A stretch of DNA of 5,611 nucleotides from Candidatus Saccharimonadota bacterium (GTDB lineage: Bacteria; Patescibacteriota; Saccharimonadia; Saccharimonadales; Saccharimonadaceae), in the NCBI GenBank assembly GCA_020428265.1, contig JAGQND010000051.1, forward strand, positions 1 through 5,611, given 5' to 3'. The notes under the pieces were generated by a model. That model had not been told where the DNA came from, searched no databases, and worked only from the letters and a program-made list of their open reading frames with translations. Below, one piece after another: positions 5,015-5,611 of the stretch. Both the position numbers and the translations under genes were made by a program. How positions within the stretch are numbered: the stretch's first letter is position 1; each line of letters begins with the position of its first letter.

Positions 5015-5611
5015 TTATGACAAGGTACGTTTTACAAGTTCGCGTGTGAAAAATTCTAGTTTGTCGCCAATTTCAAGCTGTAGTTTCTTGCCGGTACTTA
5101 GACTTAGCCCACACATGTCGCCCTCAAACACCTCTTTGGCCTCTACTTGCTCGCGCTGTACGTGTGACACTTCCACTTCGGCAATCTGCTCACCATCATG
5201 CTTTACACGTACCTTCAGTCCTGGATATACCTTACCAGTAAGTACCTCACCGCCGGCAATCACAGAATCTTTAAGAGTCCTAAACACACCCTTAACCTCT
5301 AGTGAGCCTATTTCGGTTTCTACCACCTCTGGAGCGAGCATCTGCTCCATGGTGTTTTTGGCGTCATCTAGTAGTTCATAGATAACCTTATATATACGCA
5401 CGTGCACTCTGTCGCGCGCAGCCAAGCGCTTAACGGCAGGCGGAAGATCGACGTTAAATCCATAAATAATAGTCTCTTCATTAGCGGCTAGGCGAATATC
5501 GTTCTCAGATATATTACCCACCCCGCTACCTATCACACGTATGGTCACTTCACCGTCGGCATCTAGCAACTTTAAACTATCTATAACAGAGGTTAAAGAC
5601 CCCTGTACGTC
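5015..5611 (-). CDS. infB: Translation initiation factor IF-2, C-terminal part (5' end beyond window)
   Basis: The reading frame is open to the right edge and gives the last 198 residues. The visible part begins DVQGSLTSVIDSLK, the start of IF2 domain 3, usually preceded by K-A. It continues with IGSGVGNISENDIRLA and IIYGFNVDLPPAVKRLA, then a long helix around VRIYKVIYELLDDAK, and the final fMet-tRNA-binding domain from GVFRTLKDSVIAGGEVLTGK to the end. The C-terminal domain keeps the GDMCGL turn and the G-D-x-x-E-F ending typical of the family. The GTPase domain lies outside. IF2 brings fMet-tRNAi to the 30S subunit and promotes subunit joining. The stop TAA is at 5017-5015. The true start is upstream of the window; internal TTG or GTG codons here are not starts. 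Confidence 0.95.
   Translation of the reverse strand, partial: DVQGSLTSVIDSLKLLDADGEVTIRVIGSGVGNISENDIRLAANEETIIYGFNVDLPPAVKRLAARDRVHVRIYKVIYELLDDAKNTMEQMLAPEVVETEIGSLEVKGVFRTLKDSVIAGGEVLTGKVYPGLKVRVKHDGEQIAEVEVSHVQREQVEAKEVFEGDMCGLSLSTGKKLQLEIGDKLEFFTRELVKRTLS

Noticed and set aside
5046..5381. Open frame of 111 codons on the plus strand
   Set aside because: It is antisense to infB, is mostly Ser/Thr/Pro/Cys and has no motif; it is a shadow of the IF2 coding sequence.
5567..5569. TTG at 5569-5567 as the start of a short separate gene
   Set aside because: The frame continues upstream to the window edge with the recognisable IF2 sequence DVQGSLTSVIDSLK, so this is internal to infB.
1..5611. 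UGA recoded as glycine, as in Gracilibacteria and Absconditabacteria
   Set aside because: All the genes read full length without any in-frame TGA, and all their glycines come from GGN codons. Recoding would have broken these frames.

Overview
The window looks like chromosomal DNA from a member of Candidatus Saccharibacteria (TM7) or a close relative in the Patescibacteria/CPR. This is inferred from four things: compact, tightly packed genes; a DUF5663-type protein beside infB; a small nucleotidyltransferase-associated type of winged-helix protein; and the lineage-like forms of PriA and peptide deformylase. The long reading frames contain no in-frame TGA, so UGA=Gly recoding is not in use. Visible stops are TAA (five) and TAG (one).

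Layout. A winged helix-turn-helix protein (1-258, minus) runs off the left edge. It is followed on the same strand by a COG1926-like phosphoribosyltransferase homologue with a degenerate PRPP loop (345-1004, minus). A 77-base divergent promoter region (1005-1081) separates this pair from a rightward cluster: priA (1082-3019), def (3049-3624) and fmt (3617-4534). The cluster ends head-on against a DUF5663-like gene (4531-4974, minus), and the two TAA stop codons interlock in one CTTAAG palindrome. Upstream of that gene on the minus strand lies the 3' end of infB (5015-5611), cut by the right edge.

How the genes work together. Fmt formylates Met-tRNAi, the C-terminal part of IF2 (infB) recognises fMet-tRNAi, and Def removes the formyl group from new proteins, so the right half holds most of the formyl-methionine initiation cycle. 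The priA-def-fmt order is the one known from Firmicutes such as Bacillus, where rsmB usually follows. Here rsmB is absent at that position.

What stands out. I see no mobile element, CRISPR array, RNA gene or obvious new multi-gene system. The points worth a second look are: a nearly symmetric divergent promoter whose two -10 boxes each lie exactly 6 bases before an ATG, suggesting leaderless mRNAs; a PriA that appears to lack its winged-helix domain; a deformylase with an altered motif 1; a PRTase homologue that has lost the usual PRPP-loop residues; and a duplicated W-x5-PDY motif in the DUF5663-like protein.
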